In this document: positions 1 to 11,935 of the stretch, in pieces
Position numbering within the stretch: position 1 is the first letter of the stretch
How the letters are laid out: each line of letters opens with the position of its first letter
NCBI GenBank assembly: GCA_029582265.1
Contig: CM055837.1
Span: 11,669,926 to 11,733,925, forward strand
Direction of reading: 5' to 3'
From: Zoroaster sp. YZ-2022
Taxonomy: Eukaryota > Echinodermata > Asteroidea > Forcipulatida > Zoroasteridae
Length of the DNA stretch: 64,000 bases
Position numbers and translations under genes: made by a program
Notes under the pieces: model-generated
What the model was told of the DNA's origin: nothing
The model's database searches: none
The model's input: the letters and a program-made list of their open reading frames with translations, nothing else

Positions 1-86
1 TATCCAAATGTACTTAATTGTTATTCACTTCTTGTAATGAAAGTAATAAAGGATTCCTTAAATCAAAAGCTGCCATTATGTTCATT

Positions 87-111
87 CATGGAGGAAGGAA
101 ATTCCTCCATG
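87..111. repeat. small perfect hairpin
   Basis: CATGGAGGAA at 87-96 is repeated in reverse complement at 102-111 with a 5-base loop. It lies 6 bases outside the TTAA-flanked element that starts at 122. It may be a footprint of an older insertion; no function is evident. Confidence 0.6.
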
Positions 112-121
112 GTTCATTTAA

Positions 122-371
122 CCAGTTCGCACCGGGAATAAAAAAGTTTTTCCGAACCCCGTGGCGGGTTTATTTTTACCGCACAAATACAACCAATGGT
201 GCTCACCAGAGCGTGACCGGGGAGACCGCGTCTTCCACCGTATGCTTATGGCTCGTTGCCACGTCGACCGGGAATCTATACAAATATTCCCGAGAATCCT
301 GTGGCGTGTTTAGATGCTCTCCGATCCGCTGTCCAAAATAAATTGCGTGTATGGCCTCCGACGCGAACTGG
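122..371. mobile_element. TTAA-flanked non-autonomous element, CCAGTTCGC termini
   Basis: A 250-bp CpG-rich element begins CCAGTTCGC and ends GCGAACTGG, with TTAA immediately outside both ends (118-121 and 372-375). A longer relative with the same ends lies at 19111-19745. The TTAA duplication with ends starting CC is what piggyBac-type transposases produce, so this is probably a non-autonomous relative. No transposase is encoded. The interior contains repeated CGGGAATA-like words in both orientations. Confidence 0.7.
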
Positions 372-375
372 TTAA

Positions 376-1609
376 TGTACATGAACATGTAATGTATACT
401 TGTACATGACTTGTACATCATAATCTTGACTGGGCAAATCCAGTGTGGTTGTAAAAGTGGGCACACTTCCAAACAATTCTTCCCCCACCCTTGCCATTCT
501 GGAACTGTACATGTACATGTACCGCTCAGGGGATGGTGCAAAAAGTCTGAATATGATGGAAGTTGAATGTAGAAATACCGTTATACATGTAACTCTGCAT
601 GCTTGTCAGCTTCTCAAAAATCAATAAAACGTTATTGCAGTATTTGTTTGACCATTATAGACAAGTGCTGACTGCTCCTAGTGCTTCCGTTCACTGCTAC
701 ATGTACATTAAAGGCAATTTGAAAGATTCCAATACTTTGACAAGTACATGTACCTGAGCATGTACAATAACCATATCGTTTTTAGCCCACATTAAAAAAA
801 TAATAAATAAATAAGAAAATGAGCACCACCGTGAGAGGAATGTGCCAATCGATTGATATATTCATTCATGTAAAGGATGCCTAATGTGGAGTGAATGAAT
901 TATCCTGCAAATTTGATTTCAAATTGGAACCCCCTGATGGGAAACGAATACTAAACAAACCCGACATCTCCAAGTGAAAGATCATTTGAAGTGATGTTAA
1001 GCACTACATGTAGCTAGCCATTGCAGTCTGACAGTTGATTTTGTAATGGGATCCGATGAGCATCCACAATCCACTTAAAATAATGATGTTGTAATAAATA
1101 TACGCACACAGAAAACGCAACACTGTGCAAATTCCAAAGAGTGTCATGGATAATGTATACATCTCTCCATGTCCTGAATGACGGCTTTTAATATTAATTA
1201 CAGGGTCCTTTCCCCTCGGCCGTTGACCCCCCACTTGCGTATATAGAGTTGACGTGATTGATTTGTGTGGCTCTACAGTAGTGATTGTGTTGATTTGTCA
1301 ACCGGTGTTCTCCTTTGGTGTGTCAGGCAGGATGGGACCTTAATATGCCTGTCGGCAGTGTGCGTGCATACATGTGCATGTATCCACTGTATACAAACAA
1401 TCCTACATGTGCGTTACTGACAGGTACGTACATGTACTGGACTGTCTGTACAACGTATGTACAAATAATTACCTTTAAAGTTAGTGGCAAATGGAGGAAA
1501 AGCACCTGTGGGGGTGGGTGGGGGGTGATAATAAACAAAATAAACAACAGTTAATAACAAAAAAATATATAAAAGGAGGTTATTATTAGTCTGAAAAGAG
1601 TTACATTGT
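376..1609. other. no gene seen
   Basis: Only short chance ORFs and scattered TACATGTA words. A G-rich stretch lies at 1508-1530. No splice-site pair encloses a convincing coding segment. Confidence 0.5.
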
Positions 1610-1777
1610 AAAACAGATTTAAAAGTTGATGGCCCTTACTCAGAAAACCAAGATCTATACGTTGTATACCCATTTATTGAGTCCTACACTAAAACAGATT
1701 TAAAAGTTGATGGCCCTTACTCAGAAAACCAAGATCTACATGTATACGTTGTATACCCATTTATTGAGTCCTACACT
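1610..1777. repeat. two-unit tandem duplication differing by a 6-bp insertion
   Basis: Unit 1 is 1610-1690 (81 bp) and unit 2 is 1691-1777 (87 bp). They are otherwise virtually identical. Unit 2 reads GATCTACATGTATACG where unit 1 reads GATCTATACG, so the only length difference is one hexamer CATGTA. Confidence 0.9.
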
Positions 1778-2342
1778 ACAGGTGTGTGGGTGGGTGGGTA
1801 GGTAGTGGGTGGGGCATTCTTGTGTAGTGTCATTTGTTTACAATTCCCTCAAGCACTGCCACTGCTAATAAAGAGCAGCAAGATTGCAAGGAAGAAACAT
1901 CTTGGGTTTGTAATAACACATGGCAACACAGTCTTGTAGAGAGTATGAATGGAGCATACTTTAAGAGCTACCACGGACTTGACCGTCACAGACTTGATAA
2001 ATACGTGTAACTGGCATAGTGACATTTGCACTATAAGATTGTGTTTGTTTCATGTCAGACACAGATCTTGATCATGTGAACTAGTGTAGAGCGCAAACAA
2101 GCGGAAACTGTACTGGATATTGATCCCCTGTCATACGGTTTTCGGCATATTTGTAGAGATATTTTTGGACTGGGATGGGATGTTGCCTTAAAAGAACTTT
2201 ATGCAACTGTAATGTGTTAGTTTGGTTACTTTATTAATATTTTGTTTACATATTTTCACAGATCCTCTATGGTTCTGCCATGTTGTTTTATTATAAACCA
2301 CTTTTAATAAGAACAGGTTTTAGGGTGTCAAGAACCCAGTTC

Positions 2343-2724
2343 TAGGGCTCTGTGTTTTTGGATATTTTTGGAACCGGATACCTGAAATCAGGAAACTTCG
2401 GATACCCGGATACCCATTTTCATTTTTGTTGAAAACATGCCTCCGGTGGTGTACAAATACATGTACTGTAAATGGTAACAAATTGACTTTTATAATAGTA
2501 ATACAGAGGATACCATACTATTGCTCTTTTCTTTATTGGAGTGTAATCTGTTGAATTTAAAGATAATTATCTAAAGTGCATTGTTCAAGAGTCACAGATT
2601 TCCATTTGCACTGCTCAAATGTTAAGTCCGAAGTTTAAAAAGTCATTTGTGGGTAATTGGAACCGAAAAATGGAACCGGGTAATGACCGTTTCGGTCGGG
2701 TATCCGGATACCGGCACAGCCCTA
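2343..2724. mobile_element. hAT-type non-autonomous element, copy 1
   Basis: The element starts TAGGGCT and ends GCACAGCCCTA. The 8-bp direct repeat CCCAGTTC flanks it exactly (2335-2342 and 2725-2732), the target duplication size of hAT transposases. The ends contain repeated GGATACCCGG and GGAACCG words in both orientations. An inverted copy of the same length lies at 41902-42285. No coding capacity. Confidence 0.9.
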
Positions 2725-3357
2725 CCCAGTTCACAAACTTGAAGATTTTGGTGTGTTTTAGGAATATCACACAAGGTGCAGATGGATTGATTGTTCAAAT
2801 CCTTATGAACAGCAAATACAAATCTGTCTGTCTTCGGATTGTTGTTCTATTTTTTTGTTCCTCCTCCCTCTTCCTGTTGTTTCTCTTTTTTGTGTCTTTT
2901 AAGACACGAGTGTTCATGTCATAAGATGTGATCCTAAGATGTGATGTTAAAAATCCAGTACTGATTAGAAAAAAATTATAACCCCCCCCCCCCACAAATG
3001 TAGGCAAACAGCAACACATGCTCAGTCCGGAAGTCAAGCTTGTTAAAACCTGGGCCTTGTCCAATCGGTGTTCGGTGTCACTCTGAGCCAATAATTCAAA
3101 AGGGCAGCGCACTGTTAAGGTGTGACAGAAACGATTCATTTCAATTGTTTATGCCTGTACCCTTATCGCGATGCCTTTCCCGGTGCCCTCCTGTCATGGC
3201 AACATCAAAAACTGTCAGTCATGTGGAAGCGTTCACTTTTCCCACTGGCCTACTTGTGTGCGTTATTGAGAAGACAGGTTGTAAAGCATAGTTTACACAT
3301 ATAGTGATATAGTACAGCAGTACCGTCAGTGATATTCAAGATGAGATAGAAAACAGT

Positions 3358-3412
3358 ATACATGTACACCCTGTACATGTACATGTACACCCTGTATATG
3401 TACATGTGTTCA
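3358..3412. repeat. TACATGTA-rich microsatellite
   Basis: Interleaved copies of the palindromic hexamer ACATGT and the word CACCCTGTA. This is one of the denser examples of a motif found throughout the window (also 15760-15782, 15964-15980, 54728-54752, 55200-55221, 55402-55430). Confidence 0.8.
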
Positions 3413-3490
3413 CCATTAGGAGACAGTACATTGCAGGATATGATAATATCATTTTTTATTGTTGCATATCAAGTCAGTGTATGACTTGTA

Positions 3491-3790
3491 TTAACCCTCC
3501 TGTGATTGCAAGGGTCAAAATCAGTCAAAATGTTGATACATTGTACTTGCCAAGGTATACAATGTATGTAGTGCACGTTCAAGTCAAACACCGTCAAACT
3601 TCACATGTAGTAAGTATGTACATTTACAGGTCAAAATGAGTTGACCGTTTTTGACTGGTAAAAGCATTGTCTTGTATTGTTCAGGGTGGTCAAAAACCAT
3701 ACATGGTGATGAAAAAGAGGCCACATGGCCTGCTTTTCCTTCCCTTGGATCTGACCAGTTGTGTGTAGGGGTCAATTCTGACCTGGGAGC
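3491..3790. mobile_element. TTAA-CCCTCCT element, GTCAAAA-word type, right end missing
   Basis: TTAACCCTCCT at 3491 opens a segment built from repeated GTCAAA and TTTGAC words. It is the same subfamily as the element at 62356-62647, which lies in the opposite orientation and retains both ends. Here homology fades near 3780 and no AGGAGGGTTAA end is found, so this copy is truncated. Confidence 0.75.
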
Positions 3791-3799
3791 TATGCGTAA

Positions 3800-5890
3800 G
3801 TATTAGGGAAATTAATTTATTGTCCATTAATAGAAATAATAGTTGATTAAGTGTATGTTCATTTGGTCAGTCGGTTAATTCAAGACTGTTCGAGTCATAC
3901 TGTGTAGCACCTCAACCAATCCTCTATCAAAGAGAAATTCCTGTCCAACTAATTATTCAGTAAAATCTCTCTCGATGTGTTCCACTCAATTTAACCCAGC
4001 CTCCCTTTCCACCACATGTACATGTACCATGACCACTGCATTGTTAATGCTAACACTTGAGAGAATAAAATCCACATGGCTCATTATGCCAATTTCCAGC
4101 AATTCTTCCACTCAATTACATGTACATATCTCTCCTCCCTTTCTTCAGAATCCCTCTTACAACCAGTAGCATCCCTCGCCCCACTCTAGCACCAAGTATC
4201 GCTGTTTGGAAATTGAAAAAACACCAAGGGCTATTTAAATTTTCTTTCTCTTCACAATTTTCTTTTGGTGTATGCAGCAGTCGTTTGATGCACCGCTGAC
4301 CTGGTAACTTAATACGCAAAAGCTTGAAAATCTCTGCACTGAGGGCCGGAAGTTTTATTTGTTCGGTATAACAATGGCGAGAATGGCAATGCCATGTGCA
4401 TGGATTTTTAATAGCAGGGCATTTGTTGTGTTGTAAATCCCGGCTGATGTTGTGCTTTGTGCTGAGTGGAATCTCACAATATTTCGCTGATTCACAGTAT
4501 CAATAAGAATTGGCATTTCAGTTGAAAAAACTGGTAATTTTTGAACTAGTGTTTTTTTTTTTCAGGAACATTTTTATTTGAAGCTGAATCTTATATCCAT
4601 ACTGACTTAACGGGTAAAAGTTCCAGCTTATTTCATTGTGTTCTTAAATATGTACACATAGCGCCAGTTTTATTATTTTTTAACCTGCATTTTCTGGCAA
4701 TTTTCAAGCTTTGAAGAGTAAAAATCAAACAATTTCTCAAAATAGAAGCATTGTTTTAAAGTAAATACATCCTGAAATAAATTTATGGTGAGTCTTGTCA
4801 TAAATATTTTGGGGCAAAATTTATTTAGTGAAACATATTTTATTACAAAGAATTTGTTTTCCAAAGTTCTGATGAAAACAAATTTGAAGATTGCCAGTAA
4901 AATGGTTGAAAAACACAGGTGGTACATTTTTAACAAGAAGGTAATGGAAATGCTTTAAGATTTATTGTATTAATTTTAACATGGAATTTTCATCTCATGA
5001 AGTTAAAAGAATTGGTAAATAATTTGACTAATTTGACAAAAATGAAAGAAAGAAGATGAAAGAAAGGGATGTTGTGTCCTGTCTCTATGGTGATACCATC
5101 ATCAACTTTATATCAGGTAACTTTTAAGCGTAACTGTGATGAAATACATGTATTTTGTTGAGATAACCAAAAGTCTAGTGGTTTTATCTCTGGTGAATGT
5201 CCAGTTTAGATCAAAACCTATTGTTCTCCTCATCCACCCAGTTTACTTTGTCCCTTCAAGATAAGGATGCAAACAGCACTGAATCAACACCATATTCTCT
5301 GGCAAAAATTACAAGTGATGAAGCAATCTTCTGTTGGGAGACAGAAGCCATTATAAGTTTATTTCACAAATATTTATGTTGCCTAAGAATTAAACTCGCT
5401 GCAGCTGTGGCGATTATTAACACTGATGCACAGTTCATTTCATAGGCAGTAGCTATTGTGTGCCGGTCATTGACTTGCGTAAGGTGGGCTTGTTCATCCC
5501 GTTGCAATTTCGCAAATCACTGTGAGTACTGTGGGCTTTGCCGATGAGTAGGACCTGCCAGCGGGTGCAGCCTGGGGATGTTTTAGCATGGTGTTTTGAT
5601 TTAAAAGATTTGTTAAGGTAGCATGACCAGTTGATACACACATTGGCATTCATGCCAGCTCCTAGATTTTTTAAAAGATGGATTAACCCCAGTCTATTTT
5701 GGTTTAGGATAGAAATATTTTAAAATATAAGAGAACTATTTTAATGCTTGAATTTATAAAATTTGATAGAATTTAAAAATAGTGAATTGATTTCTTTAAA
5801 GATGTATGTTCTATGTGTTTCATTATTTCCCCAACAAATTACATGTACATGCAGTTCAATCATTACACTCCTACATCTAATTCTCGTTCT
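3800..5890. other. no gene seen
   Basis: AT-rich sequence with homopolymer runs (T run near 4551). An 82-codon ATG frame at 5197-5445 has no family likeness and no splice donor; I treat it as chance. Confidence 0.5.
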
Positions 5891-5970
5891 CGATTTTCAT
5901 TCTTGCCCTCTTGTTTTGTTTTCATGTTCATATTTATTTTCATTCTCAGTTCTATTGATTGTTTTTGTTC

Positions 5971-6112
5971 TTATTCTGGTTCTCATTCTCATTATGATTT
6001 TGGATCTTGTTCCAGTGTTTGTTCTATTTCTGGTTCAGGGTCTGGTTCTCATTCTGGTTCTCATTCTGGTTCTGGTTCTCATTCTGGTTCTGGTTCTCAT
6101 TTACATTTTTGT
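5971..6112. repeat. short-period TTCTGG / TTCTCA minisatellite
   Basis: Alternating TCTGGT and TCTCAT hexamers. The repeat creates long open frames on the + strand (up to 174 codons, 5763-6287) made of low-complexity Leu/Val/Ser. These are not genes. Confidence 0.85.
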
Positions 6113-6558
6113 TTGCCTTTTTAATACATTTAGTTCACTCTATGTTTTTTTGGGTTTTTTCTGTAGAAAATCTCACCAATGTCATCAAATGCTTCTGTCC
6201 CAAAAATCTAACACATCCACAATTTGTATACTTTTATTTTTGGTTTTATACAAGAAAATTTACACAGGAGGTGAGATAAAGGTTTAAAAAAAGAAGAAAA
6301 AAAGAAGAAGATTTTGGGTTGCTACAAGTGCAACGACCGCCTGTGTGCACTTGCAAAATGGCAAAGGTCCCTAAGGCTGCACTTTTGCACTGTGTTTCTC
6401 CCTATATCTCTATTCATCACACATGTAATACTCATTGTTGTCAATTCTCCCACCCGAGGGACAAAAAACAGCCAGTAAGAGTGACTACTGTCAAATTCGT
6501 TGTGTTGTGTCTACATTATTAACTAAAAACGATAACTCTACAGGTTGATACGGAGTGC

Positions 6559-6588
6559 GCGAGAGAGGGAGAGAGAGAGAGAGAGTCC
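6559..6588. repeat. (GA)n microsatellite
   Basis: A short run of GA dinucleotides. Confidence 0.85.
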
Positions 6589-7091
6589 ATGGCATCTTTG
6601 TATTGGCTGACTATGAGTTTGAGAAGAGACAGTCAGGGAAATCTAAAAATAATACAAATCAGTGCTTCAGGATAAAAGTCTCCAAATCTGCTCTCAAACA
6701 ATATTCATAAATAATTTGGAAGCAGCAGAGGAGAAGTAAGATTTCATGTTTTTGTGTTTACATTTGCTTTTGTTTGCTTTTTAGAAATTACATGAATGAT
6801 TGGTCAATACATATGTCTTAGAAGAAGTGTACATGTATTTGTAGTTAAATACATGTGTATGTTTCATTTTTACCAGCAGTATTCAGCAATTGTTGTTTTC
6901 ATCAGAATATTGTGTGCTTTTTTACTTGGAAAGGACAATAAAGCATTCAAATTTAAATATTTCATAAAACAATCGAGAAAAGCCTATTTTTACAGGAAAT
7001 AATAGTTGTAAAATTCATTTACACTGTAAGGTGGGTCTCATAAATTTGGGCACTTTATAATTGTTAAGCCATGTTCTGAAAATTATTATCA

Positions 7092-7252
7092 TTTTCCTGA
7101 TGACGGCTAGAGCAGACGAGTCGAAACGTTGAGAACAAACCAACCGGCTCTTCTCAGAGCCATCACTTCTTCCAAGAAGAGATCATTACATGGTGTACCC
7201 GAAAGAACTCAAGTATCTATCTCCACCATGCAAAGCCTGAAATCCTACATTG
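7092..7252 (+). mobile_element. retroelement 3' end fragment (Penelope-like candidate)
   Basis: The segment CTGATGACGGCTAGAGC followed by TCGAAACGTTGAG, then a line of text ending in CAAGTATCTATCTCCACC, resembles from memory the 3' terminal region of Penelope-like retroelements of aquatic animals. I see no reverse transcriptase next to it. The CTGATGA and GAAA words also recall a hammerhead core, but helix II does not pair cleanly. Low-confidence family call. Confidence 0.3.
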
Positions 7253-7392
7253 AAAATTATTGTATTAAATATCTCATTTCAAAGTACATGTTTTCCTTTC
7301 TAAAATGAAAACATCAATGTTCCGATCAAAAATAATAGCAAAAAAAAAGGGTGATACATTTTTAATCTTGGGTTTACACCAAAATGATTGGG

Positions 7393-7716
7393 ATAAATAG
7401 AGAATTGGCTGTTGCAAACTGCTTACCAACCTAAAGGACCTGTAGTATAAATAGAGAATTGGCTGTTGCAAACTGCTCACCAACCTAAAGGACCTGTAGT
7501 ATAAATAGAGAATTAGCTGTTGCAAACTGCTTACCAACCTAAAGGACCTGTAGTATAAATAGAGAATTAGCTGTTGCAAACTGCTTACCAACCTAAAGGA
7601 CCTGTAGTATAAATAGAGAATTGGCTGTTGCAAACTGCTTACCAACCTAAAGGACCTGTAGTATAAATAGAGAATTGGCTGTTGCAAACTGCTTACCAAC
7701 CTAAAGGACCTGTAGT
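7393..7716. repeat. 54-bp tandem array, six units
   Basis: Exactly six units of 54 bp, each with only 0-2 differences. Because 54 is a multiple of three, the array makes an open minus-strand frame (18-residue repeat) that is an artefact of the repeat. Confidence 0.95.
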
Positions 7717-7756
7717 TTAAATGCAAAATAGTAGTTATTGGCCTTACGTTTCTAAC

Positions 7757-7834
7757 ATAGCAGGTTCTTTCTCAAAGGCAAAATGGACGATATATACAAA
7801 CAAGATATTTTGCCTTTGAGAAAGAACCTGCTAT
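7757..7834. repeat. perfect 28-bp inverted repeat (hairpin)
   Basis: Bases 7757-7784 (ATAGCAGGTTCTTTCTC...) are perfectly reverse-complemented at 7807-7834 with a 22-base loop. It lies 40 bp after the 54-bp array. The RNA from either strand could fold into a microRNA-precursor-sized stem; no transcription evidence is available. Confidence 0.85.
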
Positions 7835-7889
7835 ATGTAGGTTCCAAACATATACATGTATTAATGCCAACAAACTTTTTGGGATTTGT

Positions 7890-7911
7890 GGGTGGGGGGG
7901 GGGGGGGGGTG
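7890..7911. repeat. poly-G run
   Basis: About 20 G residues interrupted by one T. Similar runs: C-run at 2981-2995, C-run at 20826-20843, C-runs at 21512-21535, G-run at 50490-50503. Confidence 0.9.
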
Positions 7912-8007
7912 GGATTCATCTTGGCAAATGGGAAGGAAAAGTTGACACAGGATACAAATAAGAAAGAAAATAAAATGCTGAGAATAATAGAAAAGAATGA
8001 TTACCAC

Positions 8008-8303
8008 TAGTGCTGGGATGGTTAACCGGTTAAACAACTGAAACGGCATTAACCGTTTTTTAAATATTTGGCTAACCAAGCCAAATATTATTTTTTTTTA
8101 AAGGTCTAATAATTTTGGAAGAAATTGGTTGCTACATTGGTTATTAAACAATTATTGTGTGAAGTTTATTCACGCTTTTTGATTGAAAATTTGCTGACAG
8201 TCCAGTTTGTGTGGCCGTCAGGTGCTGACTTTCGGTTAGCCAGTTAACCGACTGAAAGTTTCGGTTAAACAGTTAGTGAACTCACTGGTAACTCCTAGCA
8301 CGA
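8008..8303. mobile_element. hAT-like non-autonomous element, TAGTGCTGGGA ends
   Basis: The left end TAGTGCTGGGA matches the right end TCCTAGCACGA with two mismatches. Flanking octamers ATTACCAC and ATTACCCA are near matches, as expected of an old hAT insertion. The interior repeats GGTTAACCGGTTAA-like words near both ends. The right half of a sister copy is at 60453-60604. Confidence 0.7.
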
Positions 8304-8893
8304 ATTACCCAAAAAACCAAAATTTGTGCCCAGATGAACATCTTACAAGTGCATCTTGTGAATTCTTGATCCTTGGCATGTCTGCTAAATACATACATAA
8401 TGTAGTCTGCTAAATAATGTAGGTTGCAAATGTAGGCCTATAGAACAACTCTTCAGATGACATCAAACAATACATACATGTGTATACATGTACATGTAGA
8501 AGTACAAATATGCAAATCACTACAGTGGCCAATGACAATGCAAAACACAAACATGAAGGATCACCTAGAAAATGAAAAAAAAAGCAGCAAAGCTTGTCTA
8601 AACAAATGGATCCTACCCCAGTGAACATGTAATATTAGCCTGTGCCAATCACTAGGCCAATACATAAATGAGCCAGGACTGATGACTTCAGACAAGCCTT
8701 TATATTGAGTTGATGTTTTAAGGCTTTATTTTAAGAACACCAGCCAACATGAGGGAAGATAATGAAGAACATACAATATTTGTTACTAAGAAAGGACAGA
8801 AGATAGCATTGATAAAAACAAATCCAAGGGGGCTCTGGTAGCTTCCTGTTCCCTCTGGTTTTTACATAGGTGTGGCTCTATGTGACTACTTGG

Positions 8894-9651
8894 AGCATGG
8901 AGGAAGAAAACAGAAGGAGTCACATCGCCCAGCCTCTTATCTCATAACCAATTAGCACTTCGGAGTGGCCCATTGGAAATACGTTACGGCCACCCGCTGC
9001 GCTTACAAGTTTAACGACCGCGATAATCCCCTTGTGTACAATGTCTTTTGCCGCTGGGCTTGCTCGCGACCAGGATACATAATTGGAGGGTAGAAATCTG
9101 AAGCAAACGAATAAACACAAAACGTATGCGCACTACTTTTCGCGGGCTTTTTATATTGCGCAATGCATTGTCTTCAATAGCGATTTTTCCACCGAGTATT
9201 TTGGTGTTTTGATCGTCGAATTTGGCGAATCCGAAGCTGACTTACGCTAAATATAACATTCAGATGTTACAATAAAGTGTCTTTTTAGCAACTTATTTTA
9301 AGGATATTTCCGGTGATCTCCGGAAGCCAACCAATTGTCAAATTCAAAGACGTGTTGTTTAGCTTTTTATCATTTCAATCCTCATATATGTACGATGCTG
9401 TACACTGAAGATATTGCAGTGTTGGATTCGTAGGTCGAGTTGGATCGGGAGCCAGCCTTCCGTGTAGTGCAATAGGACAACGCGTCAGCAATGCGCGCAA
9501 TGCGCATGTGCAAAGAAAGCCTGGCTGTAGTTCTCCTCGATAATCGGATTAAACGATTAGCGCTGGCTTAGAAATTTTACGACCGCGGCAAAAGACATTG
9601 AACCTTTGATATGCCTTCGTTGTGACTCCTTCTGTTTTCTTCCTCCATGCT
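8894..9651. mobile_element. CpG-rich segment bounded by a 31-bp perfect inverted repeat
   Basis: Bases 8894-8924 are perfectly reverse-complemented at 9621-9651. An inner inverted pair, CAATGTCTTTTGCCGC (9040-9055) and its complement (9585-9600), supports one fold-back unit. The interior is richer in CpG than the surroundings. No coding frame of note. Target duplication not identified. Confidence 0.6.
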
Positions 9652-10674
9652 TGGAGATAGCTATGGGGATAGCCAGCACAGAGGGTTAATTAAGCAAATA
9701 CAATGATGTCAGAAATGCCATTGATGAAGTGATGCTACATATACCGTACATGTAGATGGTTGGGGTAAACATGGAAGGAAAATGTGTATGTCTAGCTGAT
9801 AATTGATTTAATTCAACCTCAACACTTATTTCCACCACCCCAGAGATGTAAACAAAATTCCTAATCGAATGCAGATAGGCCTATGCAAATTTTACTGTAG
9901 GGGTTTCAGGCTTTAGTTTTGTTAACTTCCTGTTTCTTGATTTTTTTTTCTCAAGGGTTGTTTTTTGAGAAATCCATGGGTGCCACCATTTTGGCAAACA
10001 TTTATGTAGATACGACACTCAGTGACAGATCTAGAGGGGAAAAGCAATTGGAGGTGGGGACAACAATTGATAGGAGCACTTATCCAAAGGTTTGTCAGGG
10101 GCTTTTTAAGGATTAAATTGTATTTGTATTCACGCAGGGCAAGTTTTTGATATCCCAGGACTGGAAAATCTGAAGCCAAACTTCCTGACGCCTTGGACTC
10201 TCTGACGCCAAGCCATAAACTTTAACCAGCGGGTCCACTTGAAATTATTTTGTTTTATCCTAGTCCGTGTGATCAAAGACAAAATGACCGATGATTATGC
10301 ATTCCAAGGACTGTGTTATGCCATAAGCTGTATGCAGTTGATAATTATGACCATCATTTCAATATGCGACAGGATTTGCCATGGATGGTAATGCAATCCC
10401 TGAATTAATGAGTTTGTGCCAATAGAATAATTACACTTGCTTGCAAAAAACAACAAAATAAAAAATGCATGAGATTCAAGACGAAGGCATTTTCATAGGC
10501 AGAATAAACTGTTGTAAAAATTCTGAGCCATCCATAACCTTGTAATAATGAGTTGATATGCACATAAACCAACCTGTGAATGTTTCGGCTTGTGTTCATC
10601 GTGTTGTTAATGAAAAAAAATAGTTGAAAATTGGACTATATGCTCAGATTGATTATACATGTAAATTGTATTAA

Positions 10675-10987
10675 CCCTCCTATGGTTTGACGTTTCAAAA
10701 CCTTTCAAAATCTGCTTACGGGCCAAAATGGCTATCAATAATTATGAACCCTTTAAAACCCTCCAGAATTTGTTGCTACTGAACAACCACACCTTTCAAT
10801 ACCCTTTGAAAGGTATTGAAACATTTCAACACCAGTTTGTTCAGAGAGTTGTTACACCTTTCGAAACCTTTCATAGGTCCCTTTTGTCAGACAGTTTTCT
10901 CACCTTTCAAAACCCTTCAGTACAGCAAACTTGAAAGGTTTTGAAAGGTCTGACAATTCTATGGCAACTGCACTGTATATAGGAGGG
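10675..10987. mobile_element. TTAA-CCCTCCTA element, CCTTTCAAAACC-word type
   Basis: TTAA (10671-10674 and 10988-10991) flanks ends CCCTCCTAT and ATAGGAGGG. The interior consists largely of the word CCTTTCAAAACC and its complement GGTTTTGAAAGG in at least ten variants. The terminal signature is that of a piggyBac-type non-autonomous element. The element has no coding frame. Confidence 0.85.
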
Positions 10988-11465
10988 TTAATGGTAATGT
11001 GGAACTAGATCATCTGGTGTTGACCCAATTTAGTTTGAACATTTTCTACACATTTCATGTTTTCTCTAAAACGATAACATGACAGAAAAATGTTGTGCCA
11101 TTATTACCTTAAAACCAACTAAGCAATGAAATTCTTGTGGTGGGTGATAAACAAATAATTTGATTTTGCCTTACATCGACGTACATGTATGTACGTGTAT
11201 GTACGTGTATGAAGCACTGTAGACATGTACTTAGCGCGTTAGTAAGTTAAATACAAACTCAGTTTCTTATTAAAAAGGGCCTTTGGAAAACAACTTTGAA
11301 GTTCATCAATATTAAATATGATATCATTTGAATTACTTTAATTAAATACACGGCAATTTTATTGAGCCCCGTTTCCTGTGGAATATTTTAATCAGAATCA
11401 GAATAGAAATCTTTCAAAATACGGACAAAGCAGCCACCTGCTCAAAATCTGTCTTGGATTTGCTC

Positions 11466-11556
11466 TTAAAGGGAAGGTACAACATTAATAATGTTTGCAA
11501 TACTGCTTCCGTGTATGCTTGTAAACTCTCTTTGAATCGAGATATTAATTAAACAA
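11466..11556. repeat. single dispersed copy of the 81-bp satellite unit
   Basis: GGGAAGGTACAACATT, then AATACTGCTTCC and CTCTTTGAATCGAGATAT occur in the same order as in the 37-38 kb satellite. Other partial copies lie near 27393, 34846, 43738 and 63553. Confidence 0.75.
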
Positions 11557-11591
11557 TGAAGGTGTTAAAGTTTTATTTCTTATGTCATTAA

Positions 11592-11935
11592 CCCATATCC
11601 GCCGATCTACGTGATAACCCGTAGATATGTAAAATGCTACAAACGCCGACCTACGTGATTTTCCGTACCGTGTTTTTGTCCAATTCCAATTTACTACGTT
11701 TTTCCGATGACTGTATTTCATGATTATAGATATGAAATTAGACAAGTCTGACATCATAATAAAGTGCATGTTCTCCTCTTTCCATCAGTATACATGTATA
11801 ATGTGTCTGTGTCAGTGATTGTAATATTCTCTAAATAAGGAATCTTTCTGATTGTGTGCAAAAACAATGTATCTCTGTGCGGGGGCTTAGGCACATACAG
11901 TCTTTTGTGTGTTTACATGGTTAGGCGGATATGGG
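11592..11935. mobile_element. TTAA-flanked element, CCCATATCCGCC ends
   Basis: A perfect 12-bp inverted repeat, CCCATATCCGCC and GGCGGATATGGG, is flanked by TTAA (11588-11591, 11936-11939). A CTACGTGAT word recurs inside the left end. The signature is piggyBac-like and the element is non-coding. Confidence 0.85.

Noticed and set aside
4555..4611. candidate exon between TTTTTCAG and CGG|GTAAAA
   Set aside because: Donor is weak and the phase does not fit the neighbouring exons; T-run acceptors are common in this AT-rich sequence.
5763..6287. 174-codon plus-strand frame
   Set aside because: Low-complexity product of the TTCTGG/TTCTCA repeat; overlapping frames are equally open.
7092..7128. 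hammerhead ribozyme
   Set aside because: CTGATGA and GAAA are present, but helix II lacks the expected closing pair and helices I and III were not found.
7274..7726. 150-codon minus-strand frame with an 18-residue repeat
   Set aside because: The six 54-bp units are a multiple of three; the frame follows from the repeat.
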